The notes under the pieces are model-generated. The model was not told where the DNA came from and ran no database searches. It worked only from the letters and a program-made list of their open reading frames with translations. Of a DNA stretch of 64,000 nt, positions 36,265-47,945 are shown in pieces. How positions within the stretch are numbered: the stretch's first letter is position 1; each line of letters begins with the position of its first letter. The stretch is from Ceratotherium simum simum (lineage: Eukaryota; Chordata; Mammalia; Perissodactyla; Rhinocerotidae). Where the stretch lies: NCBI RefSeq assembly GCF_000283155.1, contig NW_004454170.1:9237675-9301674 (forward strand), written 5' to 3'. Position numbers and translations under genes: made by a program.

Positions 36265-36400
36265 CTTACATAAGACACTAATACTACCCACCTCTCAAGG
36301 TGGTTTTGACGATTTGGTGAAGGCTCAATGAGAAAACCTCATATGAAAGTGGTGAAGACGGAACAGGTGCTCAGCAAATATAGCTCACTTTAGATCTGCT
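36265..36400 (+). repeat. MIR SINE 3' part
   Basis: tacccacctctcaaggtggt and ggaacaggtgctcagcaaat fit the MIR 3' half, diverged. Confidence 0.5.
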
Positions 36401-37340
36401 ACATTTTCTCTAGCTATTTCAAAAATGAAGGTGGGAGGGAGACCCAGGTTGGGCTCAAGCTCTATTCAAACTGGACCCAAGCATGGGGAGTCTGCAAGAC
36501 CTCCAGCAGCGTCAGGCCCAGTGGAAATGGATGCAGGAGGTGATGGGGCCCATCAGGAGGTGACAGAAGCCACTCAGGGGAGAGCCCTGGAGGGGACAGC
36601 AGTGGGAGGAGGGGCTGGCGGCCAACTGTGCAGATGGGACTTGTTGGGGACACAGATGAGGCACCCCTGGGACTTTCAGGGATAGTCATGGGAACTTTCC
36701 AGAAAGCCAAGGGTCCGGTTGGGCAGAAGGGCAGGAGACAGCGACAGGAAGAGTTACAGTACAGTACTCTACGTTCCGCGAAGCTCTTCCACACCCTCTC
36801 ATTTGGATTTCCCACCAAAGAGAAGAGAGTGCCAACAGGCTGCCTCCTGGAGACCACTACAGAGGAGACACATGGCTTCTCCTTGCCTGGGCAAGACTTG
36901 GGGGTCACTGCATGGACAGTGCCTTTCATTCCTGCTCCCTCTGGACAGCTTACAACCAAGTCTCTCTCCAAGAGCCACCTTAAATTAAGGGCTTGAAACC
37001 AAGAGAGTTAATATTTTTTGCAAGGAGGACAAAGGTTGAGTCAAATTGGCCAGCCTGCTCAAGTCACAGGGTAGAGGAACTCAGCAGAGGCAGAGGCCAG
37101 AAAGGAGAATTATCTGGGCACAGCCAGCCAAACAACTCTTATCATGGGGCAGGCCACCAGGGGGAAGGAAGGGCGCATAGGGCGGGACAGGAGGAGGGAG
37201 ATGAACTCAGGGCAAGAGGGCAGTGGGTGGGAGACTAGAAGGAGATGTAGGAGGGACTCTGAGGAGGAGAGAGTGCCTGCAAGCTGGGAGGTGCGGTGCA
37301 GAAGGCACAAGAAGCAAGGTGGGGTGGGGCTGTCATTCAC
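36401..37340. other. Gene-free stretch, unique
   Basis: GC-rich, with overlapping frames on both strands (36462-36971 minus, 36628-36996 plus). The mutual overlap argues against either being a real gene, and no domain is seen. Confidence 0.45.
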
Positions 37341-37440
37341 AGCAGTCATCATTCATTCATTCACTCATTTCACAAGCATGTACTGAGCGCCTGCTGTGTG
37401 CCGGGCCATCTGGCAGACTCTGGAGACCAAGGTGATCGAG
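37341..37440 (-). repeat. L2 3' tail, antisense
   Basis: tcattcattcattcactcat, agcatgtactgagcgcctgc and tgtgtgccgggccatctggc match a reversed L2 end. Confidence 0.65.
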
Positions 37441-37884
37441 GCAGCACCCCTGCTCTTGGAGCCAAGGCTCCATAAGCCCACTGGGTCCCTAGAAGGTGGC
37501 CAGCTCACTTCTGGCTCCCTTTCCCCACCAACCTCCAGGGAGGTCTTTGTCCATCAGGACCAATCAATGAAGAATTATTTTACTGAAAACCATCATGGCC
37601 CCAACCCCTTCAGTGTCAATGTTCATTCCTACAGGCAGCTCCAAAGGCAGAGCAAGAGTGAGGACCATGAGCATGGAGCACAGAGCTGCGGCCTAGTGAG
37701 CCGACATGTGTCCCTGGAGCCCTTTGTTTCCACTCATGAGGATCTGCTCTCCTCCCGGACGCCCCCACTGCCTCCACAAAACTCCCAGGATCAGACTGGC
37801 AAGCAGAGGGAAGGAACCCTCAGAGACCTAGGGACGCAGCAGGAGAAAGCATCCAGGGTTGAAGTCAAAGGCAGCCTGGAATGG

Positions 37885-38060
37885 CAGGGAGAGCTCACAA
37901 GACCAAGACAGGTTCTCGGTTCAAATCCGGGCTCTGCTGCTCACGAGCTGTGTGACACTGGGTGTGTAAACCCCCCGAGCCTCGGATACTTTGCCCCTCA
38001 GATGAGGACAGCATTGCCCAAGGTAGCTATAGAAGCTTATATCAGACAGCGTGTATGAAT
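37885..38060 (+). repeat. MIR SINE
   Basis: ggttcaaatccgggctctgc, cgagctgtgtgacactgggt and ctcggatactttgcccctca are the MIR core. The last quarter of the open frame at 37396-38058 is translated MIR. Confidence 0.8.
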
Positions 38061-38284
38061 GTGACCAGCCCCAGTGTCAGAATCCACCTGTTTAGGAGAG
38101 GATTCCAGGGAAGGGAGCCCGTCTCCACCTCCCTGGGAGACACGTGACCAGCCGCTGACACAGGCATTCACATGCTGGGCTTCCCTACCCTAGTCTAAAG
38201 GGCAGGCCCGGCTGTCTGCAAAAGGGATACCGCCCCGCCCTCAGGCTGCTGAACTTCGCACAGAAGATGGGTTAATATTTCCCC

Positions 38285-38430
38285 CAAGAAACCTTAAATC
38301 TGCACAGCACTTCTCAGTTTCACTACCAGCCCTATGGAGTGGACAGGAAGGATGTTAAGAAACCCATTTTACAGATGAGGAAACAAAGGCCCAGAAAAGT
38401 TAGATTTTCCTAGGATCACTCAGCTGGGAA
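38285..38430 (-). repeat. MIR SINE fragment, antisense
   Basis: acccattttacagatgagga and aacaaaggcccagaaaagtt are the reversed MIR core. Confidence 0.75.
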
Positions 38431-38924
38431 AGATCCCTGGGCTGCCAGTGAATCCAGGGCATTTTCCACCAAATGGTGCCACTGCTCAGAGAGGACCTCC
38501 AAGCCCGAACCCTCCAGCTTCATCCACAGTCGAGGCAGATGGGGGCATGTGAGAGCCTGGGCAGGCTCATAATTTGGTTCCCCTTCTCTAAATATCCACA
38601 CAGCAATTACTGAGCCCAAGTATGAGAAAACCTGATTTTTCCTTTCAATAAAAGTCTTTCTTTAAAGGTCAAAATAAGGTATTTATGACATACATTGGAT
38701 GTAACCAAACACTTAAACCCAATCAAATTTGTCTTTTCAGTTTTTCCGTCACTCAGCATTAGTCATTCACACTCATAGGAGAGAAGTAACTAGCATATAG
38801 TTACAAAATCTTCTTCAAAATGTGCTTCTAAATCTTTTTCCCAGCATTCATGTCAGCAAAACACTTCCCATTTTTCTGTAGTTCTGCTCATTTCTGTGTT
38901 CTTCTGTGGTTGTAGGCAACTTCT
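38431..38924. other. Gene-free stretch
   Basis: Becomes AT-rich and unique from 38.63 kb. No repeat recognised. Confidence 0.4.
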
Positions 38925-39890
38925 CGGGAGAGGCAGCAGTGAGGTGGCTTGTAGCTATAAGAAACTTAAACTCAGTTCATCAAGGAAGAAATTCATTGTT
39001 TCATAGACCTGCTAATCCAGAGGTAGGGCGGGCTTCAGGATCAGCTTGATCCAATTGCTCAGGTCCATTCCCAGCGGTTCCTTTAGCTGTGTTTTCCTCC
39101 AAGACTTGGCTTCATGCACAAGCTGGCTTATCTCATAGGAGCAAAATGGCTGCAGTGAATAGCCAATGGGTGGAAACAAGCCAACTGTCCATTGACAAAT
39201 TGATAAGCAAAATCTGGTCTATACATACAATGGACTATTATTCAGCCTTATAAAAGAAGGAAATTCTGACACATGCTACAACATGGATGAACCTTGAAGA
39301 CAAGCTAAGTGAAATAAGCCACAAAAAGACAAACTGCCTGATTCCACTTATATGAGGTACCTAAAGTAGTCAAATTCATAGAGATAGAAAGTAGAATGGT
39401 GGTTGCCAGGGGCTGGGGTAGGGCGAATTGGGGAGTTATTGTTTAATGGATATAGAGTTTCAGTTTGAGAATATGAAAAAAGTTCTGGAGATGGATGGTG
39501 GTGATGGTTGCACATCAATGTGAATGTATTTAATGTCACTAAGCTGTACATTTAAAAATGGTTAAAATGGTCAATTTTATGTTATGCATATTTTACCACA
39601 ATTAAAAAAAAAAATGACTACAGTGGCTTAGGACTCTCACCGCTCTAAAGAGAAGCAATCTCATTTAAGGGAAAGGATGTTTCTTTTCCAGACGCCCCTA
39701 ACAAGTCAACCCTCTCATTAGGGTCACATTCTCTTCTTCCTAAATCATCCCTGTGGCCAGGAAAAATGCTCTTCAGTGATCGGCTTAGGTCTGTGTGCCT
39801 GACCCAATCACTGTGGCAAAAGGCTTGGGGTTATCCTTAGACGGGTCAGGCCAACCTTCATGGTAGGGGTGGAGTCAACTTCCCCTGAAC
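38925..39890. repeat. Old unassigned repeat split by a sense L1
   Basis: The left part (about 38925-39142) and right part (about 39626-39890; ctctaaagagaagcaatctc, acccaatcactgtggcaaaa) resemble the family at the window start. The L1 at 39158-39610 lies between them. Confidence 0.5.
39158..39610 (+). mobile_element. L1 3' end, sense, with target-site duplication
   Basis: caatggactattattcagcc, ggtggttgccaggggctggg and the A-rich end at 39602-39613 are a short 5'-truncated L1. The flanks AAAATGGCTGCAGTG (39143-39157) and AAAATGACTACAGTG (39611-39625) match with two mismatches. Confidence 0.85.
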
Positions 39891-39895
39891 TATAT

Positions 39896-39948
39896 GGGGG
39901 AGGGGTTGTGGGGGGAGGGAGGAGGAGAGTGGGGTAGTGGGGAGGGTG
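39896..39948 (+). repeat. G-rich tract with G-quadruplex potential
   Basis: Runs G5, G4, G6, G3, then G4, G4 and G3 separated by short spacers. Confidence 0.75.
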
Positions 39949-40019
39949 GACACATAAACAAAACGATGGACTTAGTGAGAAGAAGGGGGAGGGAAAATGG
40001 AAGCTGGTGGGTATGGCAG

Positions 40020-40640
40020 AGACTGTTGGCCATCCTCCAACACCCATTCTCCCCTCTTCCGGGACACACAACCAGACTACATTTCCCAGGCTTCTTTGCA
40101 GTTATGTGTGTCTGAAGGACTAAGTACTGACAAGTGGAATGTGAGTAGAAGGTTTGTGTTTTGCCTCCAGGCCTAAGTCTTAAGGCAGTGGGCCTGCCTC
40201 CCCCATGCTCTTTTTACTTTTTCCCCCAGCTTCAACCAGGCAGAGGAGGACATGGCCTCTAAGGGATGGCAGAGCAACACAATGGAAGGAATCTGGGTCT
40301 CTAAACAATTGCCCCCAAAACTAGGACCACTTGCTTTGCCATTGTTGCATTCAAGAGAAAGAAATTTCTATCACCTTTAGGCTGCAACAGGGTGGGAAAA
40401 CTGTGGCCCACTGCTTTTTACAAATAAGTACTGGAAAACATCCATGCTCATTCATTTACATACTGTCCTGTGGCTGCATTTACCCTACAACAGCTGAGTT
40501 GAGCAGCTGCAACAGAGACCAGCAACACCAAAAATATTTACTCTCTCCCTTTACAGAAAAAGTTGGCTGGCCCCTGCCTACATCATTATTGAATGTCTTT
40601 GTTACAGCAGTCCAGCCTTCCCTTAACTAATGCAGTACAC
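40020..40640 (+). mobile_element. MLT1-like LTR, split by a hAT-Charlie element
   Basis: cagactacatttcccaggct-like start, aggacatggcctctaaggg and the end tttgttacagcagtccagcc with ttaactaatgcagtac fit MLT1-type LTRs. The end segment resumes after the insertion at 40386-40576. Confidence 0.5.
40386..40576 (-). mobile_element. hAT-Charlie-type DNA transposon
   Basis: tgtcctgtggctgcatttac, caacagctgagttgagcagc and ctttacagaaaaagttggct with ggcccctg are, in reverse, a common Charlie-derived element. The terminal CAACAGGGT / GGCCCCTG ends are degenerate inverted repeats. Confidence 0.6.
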
Positions 40641-41329
40641 AGCCAACACTGCTCACTACAGGACATGCACTAAAGTATCTTAAAATCTTAAATGATGAAT
40701 CACTTATTCCCAGTAAATAGCACCTGCCATATGGTTCCTCCCACTTCAGGTGACTGTCAGTCTCAGGGATGGTCCAGGCAATGCTGCATGAGGCACTGTG
40801 GGAAAATTTTCAGTAGGGATGAGTAGGCTGAGGACAAATGTCTATTTTATTCCTCCTCAGTGGCTTTGATTTCTTTGGCAGAAGCTGGACCAACTCTCAT
40901 ATTGCAGTTATGAGAAGAGATGTGTGTGGAAACCTGAGTTAACTGGCCCCACACTTATTTCAGTGATGTTTTGAGCCCCTTATAGCTCAGCACCCCAGGA
41001 AGCAGCCCATCTAACTCGCCCCTTCATACGCCTCTGAACACTGTTTAGGAGGCTTCTCTTAGGCTGGTTTCTGCCTGCCCACCACTGGCTGTGGCTGACT
41101 GGGGGCCTGGAGCACCAGAACAAAGACGGGGCTCTTGACATTCTCCTTTGGGGACAGTTCTGACCCATCAGTATGATGTGAGATTCCATGAGTCTATGAG
41201 TCGTCTCTGAAGGGAAATATCCTCCTAGTGATGAAGACTTGAAGGGCTGGGGTTGGATATAGGCTCAGAGGGGATGGAGGAAAATTCCTTGGGCCAGCAT
41301 TAGCCCACAGCTCAAGGGGGGAGCTCAAG
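40641..41329. other. Gene-free stretch
   Basis: Mixed, with no recognised repeat or exon. Confidence 0.4.
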
Positions 41330-41480
41330 CACTCAGGAATCAGATGTGTGCATTTGAATCTCAGCCTCATCGTTTGCAACTGTGTGATCGTAGGCAAATT
41401 GCTTAACTTTTCTGTGCTTCAAATTGGGCTGATAACAGTAGTACCTCTCTTATAGGGTTGTTACATGAGATCTTGCTCCA
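41330..41480 (+). repeat. MIR SINE
   Basis: gcatttgaatctcagcctca, gtaggcaaattgcttaactt and ttatagggttgttacatgag are in MIR order. Confidence 0.75.
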
Positions 41481-41879
41481 CAAATGTTAGCTCTTGGCTC
41501 CAGAGTTCTATACCTCTGATCGCTACTAGCTTTAATGGCTGGATAAAATAATTGGGACGTGCGAGCGCCAAGAGGCCTCTGGGTAAAGCAAGCTTGCCAG
41601 GAGATGATGCCTGACTGTTCCTGACTGTCTCAGAATTTTGGTATTTGTTTCCCAGTGGGCGGGGCGGGGTGGAGGGGAGGAGTGAGAAGGGAGGGGGAAG
41701 ACTGCCCAGTAGCTCCTTTCTGCCAACAGTTACTGGCGAGAGAACGGAAGTCCACCAGGTCTGGAAAAGTAATCCCTCAGCCTGATCTGCACTTGAACAT
41801 TGAACTCTTGAAATGGTGTAGCTCCTAACCAAGAGGAACGCTATAGCCCAACTAAGCTCTTGGAAAACACCCATTCAAT

Positions 41880-42180
41880 GTTGCTGAGAAGGACTTGGCA
41901 AGTCTTTCTTATTCTTGAGACTCTGCTTCAACATCACCTCCCCGGGGAGGCCTGGGATGGGGCAGACCCCCTGAGCCTGCCCACACAGCACCTTGCATGC
42001 TCCCATCATAAGCTCAACACACATCTATTTTTGCAGTTTGTTCAACAAATATTTGTTGAGTGCCTACCACGTGCAGTTCTTTGTGTATTGTCTGTCTTCC
42101 CACTGGACTCCCTGAGTGAGGGCAAGGTCTTGCCTCCACTGGCTCCCCAGAGCCTGCACCATGCCTAGTCCATGATCTTC
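41880..42180 (+). repeat. L2-type fragments
   Basis: ctctgcttcaacatcacctc with ccggggaggcctgggatg, then a reversed end (caacaaatatttgttgagtg) at 42039-42065 and gagggcaaggtcttgcctcc, look like two or more L2 pieces. Boundaries are unclear. Confidence 0.5.
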
Positions 42181-42234
42181 TGAACAAGAAGTGAATGACT
42201 GAGTTCCCCAAAGCTTGGCGATTCTAAAGAATAA

Positions 42235-42420
42235 TCATAGCTAATATGCATTCAGTGCTGCCTGTGCTCCAGGAATGTTGTAAGTGCTGTCTATGCAGCA
42301 ACTCTGTGAAGTAGAGATTCCCATCCCACTTTTACAGAGGAGGAAATGGAAGCTCCCAACTCTCGCTCTGCCCGAGGTCACACAGTTGGAGGGTGAGATC
42401 CGTGTGGTTCAGCCTCCATT
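42235..42420 (-). repeat. MIR SINE, antisense
   Basis: gctaatatgcattcagtgct, cttttacagaggaggaaatg and gcccgaggtcacacagttgg are reversed MIR. Confidence 0.8.
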
Positions 42421-43219
42421 CACTCATCATCACACTGCTAACCAGCTTCGCACTAACCATATTGCCCCTCTCTGGGTAGGGACATATATATTATTTTAAA
42501 TCTTTGATTAGGCTCAGAAAACTAAACCAATAGACTTCGATTGTCTATGTTTCCGCGGCATGGTCGTGTAGGTGAATCCTGGGACAGCCCCCACCTCCAG
42601 GGTCAGAGACGGTCAGAGGGTCAGGGAGCTGTTCACACTAAGATAAGAGAGTCTGAAGCAGAGCAATCCAGGTGACTTTTCTGCCTTAGGAAGACCAGAT
42701 ACATGGAGTTGATCTCTATGGGGAGGCTGTGTGGCAAGATGATGGGGACCCCGTGAGGTCTCCTTCAGATGACAATCTCCTCCCTTTAGGGCCCTACAAG
42801 TTGGGCCTGTAGGGCTTCACTGACCTCCCTTCTGATAGGACAGAGGTGAGCTTAGGCCTACAAACATTCCAGCATTTGCATGGCCCGCAGACCTGAGCCT
42901 GAGTGTGAGTGGTTGCAGCCCCTCCCGGAAGACCAGGGCCTGTGAAGGAGCCTCTGATAAGGCATTTTGCTGTGACCGCCGGGGAAAAGGAAGGCTCAAA
43001 ACACCAAGACTGATCTCTGTCTTCTGCAAGTCAGAAGTTAGCTTTAAAAGAAATGCCCCAATTTTGGCCTCCAGGGGGGTGGGGGGTAGAATGGAACAGA
43101 AGATCACGCAGAAGCAAACAGCCCACCTGAGAAAGGGAAAGCCCTCCTTATGCCCTCACCACGTCTGGTGACTGGAGGAAAAGAGGGAAAAGACTAGGGG
43201 AAAGCTCAGAGGCAGAATT
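42421..43219. other. Gene-free stretch, unique
   Basis: No recognised repeat. Overlapping frames at 42817-43171 on both strands lack a family. Confidence 0.45.
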
Positions 43220-43232
43220 GGGGTGGGGTCTT

Positions 43233-43527
43233 TTTTTTTTTTTTGAGGAAGATCAGCCCTGAGCTAACATCCATGCTAATCCTCCTCTTTTTGCTGAGGA
43301 AGACCGGCTCTGAGCTAACATCTATTGCCAATCCTCCTCCTTTTTTTTTCCCCAAAGCCCCAGTAGATAGTTGTATGTCATAGATGCACATCCTTCTAGT
43401 TGCTGTATGTGGGATGCGGCCTCAGTGTGGCCGGAGCAGCGGTGCATCGGTGTGCGCCTGGGATCCGAACCCTGGCCGCCAGTAGCGGAGTGCACGCACT
43501 TAACCGCTAAGCCACGGGGCAGGCCCC
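43233..43527 (-). mobile_element. Composite ERE SINE, minus strand (left arm of an inverted pair)
   Basis: This long copy carries both tail modules: the CTACTGGGGCTTTGG segment and two TTAGCTCAGAG/GG units. It is flanked by GGGGTGGGGTCTT (43220-43232) and GGGGCGGGGTCTT (43528-43540), a 13-bp duplication with one mismatch. Its head faces the head of the next ERE. Confidence 0.95.
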
Positions 43528-43570
43528 GGGGCGGGGTCTTAATAAACTTAACTCTCAGAAATAAAAGCAG

Positions 43571-43886
43571 GGGCCTGCCCGGTGGCTTAGCGGTTATGTG
43601 CGAGTGCTCCGCTGCTGGCGGCCCGGGTTCGGATCCCGGGCGGGCACAGACGCACCGCTTGTCCGGCCACGCTGAGGTCGCGTCCCACATACAGCAACTA
43701 GAAGGATGTGCAACTATGACGTACAACTATCTACTGGGGCTTTGGGGAGAAAAAGGGAAAAAAAAGGAGGAGGATTGGCAATAGATGTTAGCTCAGGGCC
43801 AGTCTTCCTCAGCAAAAAGAGGAGGATTAGCATGGATGTTAGCTCAGGGCTGATCTTCCTCACAAAAAAAATAAATAAATAAAATA
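43571..43886 (+). mobile_element. Composite ERE SINE, plus strand (right arm of an inverted pair)
   Basis: It has the same composite structure as its neighbour but in the opposite orientation: head GTGGCTTAGCGGTTATGTG, CTACTGGGGCTTTGG, then two TTAGCTCAGGGC units and an A-rich (AAAT)n tail. The duplication AAATAAAAGCAG / AAATAAGAGCAG lies at 43559-43570 and 43887-43898. Confidence 0.95.
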
Positions 43887-44324
43887 AAATAAGAGCAGTG
43901 TTCAGGGCCCACCTTCTCAGAGGGAGTGAGGACCACCAACCAGGGCAGGAGGTATGAGAACTCAGTTCGGTTCTAGAACCTTTGTAACCTCATGCTGGCT
44001 ATCTTGATGATTGCTTGCCTGATTTCCCAGAGGAAAACCAGCCCAGGGAAGGAGGGTCAGTGAGCCTCTGCTGGAGGCAGAAAGAGGGGAAGTCGGCATT
44101 CCACTCCCCAGCTATGTGCAGGGCCAGACAGGAGAGTGACAGCTTTCCCCACAGAGAGGACGCTCAGCAGGGTCCTTGGGGAGTTGATCAAGGAAGGAAG
44201 GCAGGGGTCACCGGGGGGCCCGTGGGTCTGAGAAGAGGCCTGGAGGGTTACAGAGGCAGGCCCAGCGCAGGGGGTGGGGCCTGGGGCATGGGTTCTATAA
44301 TGACGCAGAGCCGAGCACAGTGGA

Positions 44325-44560
44325 AACAGCCTGGCTCAGGAAACTCACAAACCTGTGTGTGAATCCCTCCACCTCCAGCTAGCGGGTCACTAGCTGTGTG
44401 CCCTTTCTCTGTCTCCTCTGATCATGTCTGAGCCTCAGTTTCCTCATCTGGAAAATGGAAGTAATCCAGTAATTGTGACGAGAAACATGAGACACTAACT
44501 GTACCCAGCAATACAGGGTCTGGTGCAAAGCGAAGGCTCAGGAAATGCCGGTTGTCCTGC
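44325..44560 (+). repeat. MIR SINE
   Basis: cctgtgtgtgaatccctcca, gcctcagtttcctcatctgg and aaaatggaagtaatcc are the MIR core. Confidence 0.75.
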
Positions 44561-45639
44561 GGCCTCCCCCATCACCTTCCCCGGGCTGCAAGGCTGTCCT
44601 CACTCTCACTCCAGCCCCTCATAAACCAAGCCAAGGTCAAGGCTGCAGCCCGCAGTGAGAGCAGGGCCCTGCTTGTGGGAGTTCACTGAACCTGTCAGCC
44701 TGCCCTCCTTGGCGTGGGCTGAGGTCCGTGGACTCAGTGGCCCAGGATGCATGGGTTATGCCGAGGCTTGGCACCTGGGGGTGCATTCCCGGCATCCTCG
44801 GGCAGCCTGAGATGCGGGTTATTGCCTTAGGCCTTGGCACTGTGGGGGCAAATGATGTGAGTCAGCTTCCCTCCTGCACAGACTTGGCCAGCCTTACAGA
44901 ATTCCTGCCAGCCCAGCCTGCCCCCGGTCCCAGCCACGTTTCACCTGGGCCGGCTGTGTTCCCATTTCTGCACCTCATCCCCTGCCCAGCGGGCACGGCT
45001 GCTGAAGGGAGCACTGCATGCTGGGAAGGACCTGCCCCAACAGGCGCACGTGGTGGGAGCCCTCGGTCTCTTCTGGGCTCACACCAACGCAAGCCTGGCA
45101 TCGAGCCCCACGCTAGCTGCCCGCCAGCTTCTATGTTTCATTTGCTTATCGCCATATGTTTTGGAGGCTTCTGGGAAGCGAGTCTCCACCTGAGGGAAAT
45201 CTCTGGCTCTGGAGACCTGTGACCCCTGAGGCTTTGAACACTCAAGAGAGCCCAGTGCACAGTCGGCCACCTCAGGCCCAGGGGTGGGCACAAACCACCT
45301 CTGTGCTGCAGGCTTGCAGAGGCTCCTCGCCTGCCTCTCCAAAGCAGTCGTCTTCACGAGAAGATGAGCCCTCCCAAGACAGAGCTCATCGGCGGGACCT
45401 GCGCGGAGCAGCCACCATCTGGGGGTCAGTGCTGTGCAGGTCTCCTGCTCCATCTGAAAAGAGAAATTATAGGCATTTTGTATTTCTCCCATAATTCATT
45501 TGGATAGGAAGATTATTCAAGCAAATCGTGGCTATGTTCTTGTGATGACTTATTAGCAGAAACCCCAAATGTACCCCAGTTTGAGAAGAAAGGATGGAGA
45601 AGTATCTTCTGTAACATCTCTGCTCAATAAATAACTGTT
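44561..45639. other. Gene-free stretch: GC-rich, then AT-rich
   Basis: 44.6-45.45 kb is GC-rich with frames on both strands and no domain. 45.46-45.64 kb is AT-rich, repeat-free DNA (ataattcatttggataggaa). Confidence 0.4.
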
Positions 45640-46140
45640 AAAAGCACACATTATCTGGCAATGTCCAATTTTTGAAAATTGTAATATAGATGTTAAAAAC
45701 CCCTGTGAAATTTGGTAGAATCATAAAAGAAGTAGGTTTAAAATAGTGAATTTGGAAAAAATAAAGAAAAAAAACCCCACCTTAGTCCCACCACACAGAG
45801 ATAACCGTTTTGGTGCATATTTTGGTGTGTTCAAGATATTATACCATAGACACTACTTTGGGTCATGGTTAGCATTCTAACCTAAGCATTTCCCCAAGTC
45901 AATCAATTAATGCTCATTGAGATGATTTTTAATTTTTAATGACTGCAGAGTAGCCCATTGTATGGTTGAACAGAAGTTTTTTTAACCATTCCCTTTTTGA
46001 CATTTAGGTTGTTTCTACTTTTTACTCTTATAAAAAATGTTTAATAACCATCTTTGCATATTTATCTGAGAACACACTTAGGATAAACTTCCTAAAAGTG
46101 GAATTGCTGGGTCACAGAGTAAGAACATTCTAAGGTTCCT
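45640..46140 (-). mobile_element. Old L1 3' UTR fragment, antisense
   Basis: cacacagagataaccgtttt, ctgcagagtagcccattgta, catttaggttgtttctactt and agtggaattgctgggtcaca are reversed L1M 3' phrases. The same family occurs at 0.68-1.24 kb. Confidence 0.8.
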
Positions 46141-46284
46141 GGTACATCCTGCCTTTGCTGGTTTCGTCCTTTGCTTCTATGAAAACCATTCCCACCCTGA
46201 GACCAGGGACGCATCTGCTGGACTTTCAGTAATGTTACAATTTGTCATTATGTGTTTGCATTATGATCCATGTGGGCTAATCAT

Positions 46285-46440
46285 AACACGAATAATAATA
46301 CTAGTTAATATTTATCAGGTGGGTACTTTGAGCTGGACACAGGGCTAAGGACTTACATGCATTATCTCACATAACCTGTACAATTGGCTAGGAGGCAGGA
46401 ACTATATCCTCTTCCTACTATAAAGAAATGGAGATTTTGA
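46285..46440 (-). repeat. MIR SINE, antisense
   Basis: tatttatcaggtgggtactt, gacacagggctaaggactta and cattatctcacataacctg are the reversed MIR start. Confidence 0.7.
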
Positions 46441-47197
46441 ATTAACTTGGTCCATGGGATGAGGTGGGGATCTAACTTTATTTTCCCATATTATTCCAAC
46501 ATCATTTACTAAACAATAATCAGTCTCCCACTGATTTGAACATCGCATTCATCATGTACTGCTAATGTCCTTTAACACACAGAGTCCGTTCCTGGGCTTT
46601 CTTCTCTATTGAGCTGTCTGTCCTTTCTCCAACCCTCTCTGTTTTCATCATTGAAGCTTTATAATGTGTTTTAGATTTTATTTATTTATTTTTTCCCCCC
46701 AAAGCCCCAGTAGATAGTTGTATGTCATAGCTGCACATCCTTCTAGTTGCTGTATGTGGGACTCGGCCTCAGGATGGACGGAGAAGTGGTGCCTCGGTGC
46801 GCGCCCGGGATCCGAACCGGGGCCACCAGCATTGGAGCGTGCGCACTTAACCACCAAGCCACGGGGCCGGCCCTATAATGTGTTTTAATACCTAGGAGTG
46901 CAAATCAACCCTCTTCTTTTCTTCCCAGAAATTTCGTGGTTCTACTCATACATTAATTTTTCCAGGTGAATTGTTCCATGTAGATTAAAAAAAAAAAACT
47001 TTAGATATTTTTATTGGAATTGCATAAAATTTGTAAATTTGGCCAATGGTATTTTACAGTATTAAGAGTTCTCAGTGTGGCGTGTTTTATCATTTATTTA
47101 ATGTCCCTCAGTGTAGTTCGGCAGATTTTTTATTTTGAGGACTGTGCATTTCCTGTAAACTTTATTGCTTGGTGTTGCTAATGTAAATGGGACCTTT
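46441..47197 (-). mobile_element. Old L1 ORF2-region fragment, antisense, carrying two EREs
   Basis: tcatttactaaacaataatc, gagctgtctgtcctttctcc, tttttattggaattgcataa and caaacaccaagcaataaagt (minus strand) fit the L1 ORF2 3' region. EREs are inserted at 46674 and 47198. Confidence 0.7.
46674..46873 (-). mobile_element. ERE SINE (CTACTGGGGCTTTGG-tail type), minus strand
   Basis: It runs from CCAAAGCCCCAGTAGATAG back to the CCACGGGGCCGGCCC head. A perfect 14-bp duplication TATAATGTGTTTTA flanks it at 46660-46673 and 46874-46887. It is inserted in an antisense L1. Confidence 0.96.
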
Positions 47198-47459
47198 TTC
47201 TCTCTCTCTTTTTTTTTTTTTAGGTGAGGAAGATTAGCCCTGAACCAACATCTGTTGCCAATCCTCCTCGTTTTGCTGAGGAAGATTGGCCTTGGGCTGA
47301 CATCCGTGCCCATCTGCCTCTACTTTATATGTGGGACGCCTGCCACAGCATGGCCTGATAAGCGGTGCGTAGGCCCGCACCCAGGATCCGAACCCACGAA
47401 CCCCAGGCCGCCAAAGCGGAGCGTGGGAACTCAACCGCTACACCACCAGGCCGGCCCTG
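47198..47459 (-). mobile_element. ERE SINE (TTAGCTCAGGG-tail type), minus strand
   Basis: The two tail units, the TATAAAGTAGAGG-like body and the CCAGGCCGGCCC head all read on the minus strand. The flanks AATGGGACCTTT at 47186-47197 and 47460-47471 are a perfect duplication. It is inserted in the same antisense L1 as the previous ERE. Confidence 0.95.
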
Positions 47460-47789
47460 AATGGGACCTTTGGCAGTACTGGCCCAGCTCCTGGCCGTGG
47501 CTGTGCTGAGCAAACCCCAGAACCCAAGAAGAGGAGGCCCCATCAGGTGGGTACAGCTGCAGGAGGGGGCACAGAGGGGTTTTGCCTGCTTACAGCAGTG
47601 GTTCCTCCTATTTGAGGTCAGAGAGTCCAGTAAAGACTATGGACTCTGTCTCAGAAAAATGTCCAAAATGCTGCCAGCATTTCCAGAGGATTCATGGACT
47701 GCCCCAAAACATGTCCAAGGACCTAACTAACACCTCTGCATTAAAAAGTTGGTCCAGCTGTGGATTCCTCCAGGTGGGCAGTGCCAAGG

Positions 47790-47945
47790 GCAGAAGTCCT
47801 TGGCTGTGTAACCTTGGGTGAGTCACTTCCCTCTCTGAATCTTTATTTTCTCCTGGAGAAAAATTATCTGCTCAGGCCAGTTATAGCATTGTTTGGGGAT
47901 CAACTGAGATCATGTTTGTGAAAGTGCTTTGACAACTGCAGCTAA
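47790..47945 (+). repeat. MIR SINE
   Basis: tgtgtaaccttgggtgagtc, cttccctctctgaatcttta and aactgagatcatgtttgtga follow MIR order. Confidence 0.75.

Noticed and set aside
36462..36971. 169-codon minus-strand frame with a 122-codon frame opposite
   Set aside because: The mutual overlap, lack of domains and lack of splice-site context argue against a gene.
37396..38058. 220-codon open frame
   Set aside because: The last quarter is a translated MIR SINE and the rest has no domain or conservation signal that I can see.
43371..43784. 137-codon open frames on both strands at 43.3-43.8 kb
   Set aside because: They read through the two inverted EREs; the similar frames at 30.5, 47.2, 52.0 and 53.2 kb are translated ERE as well.
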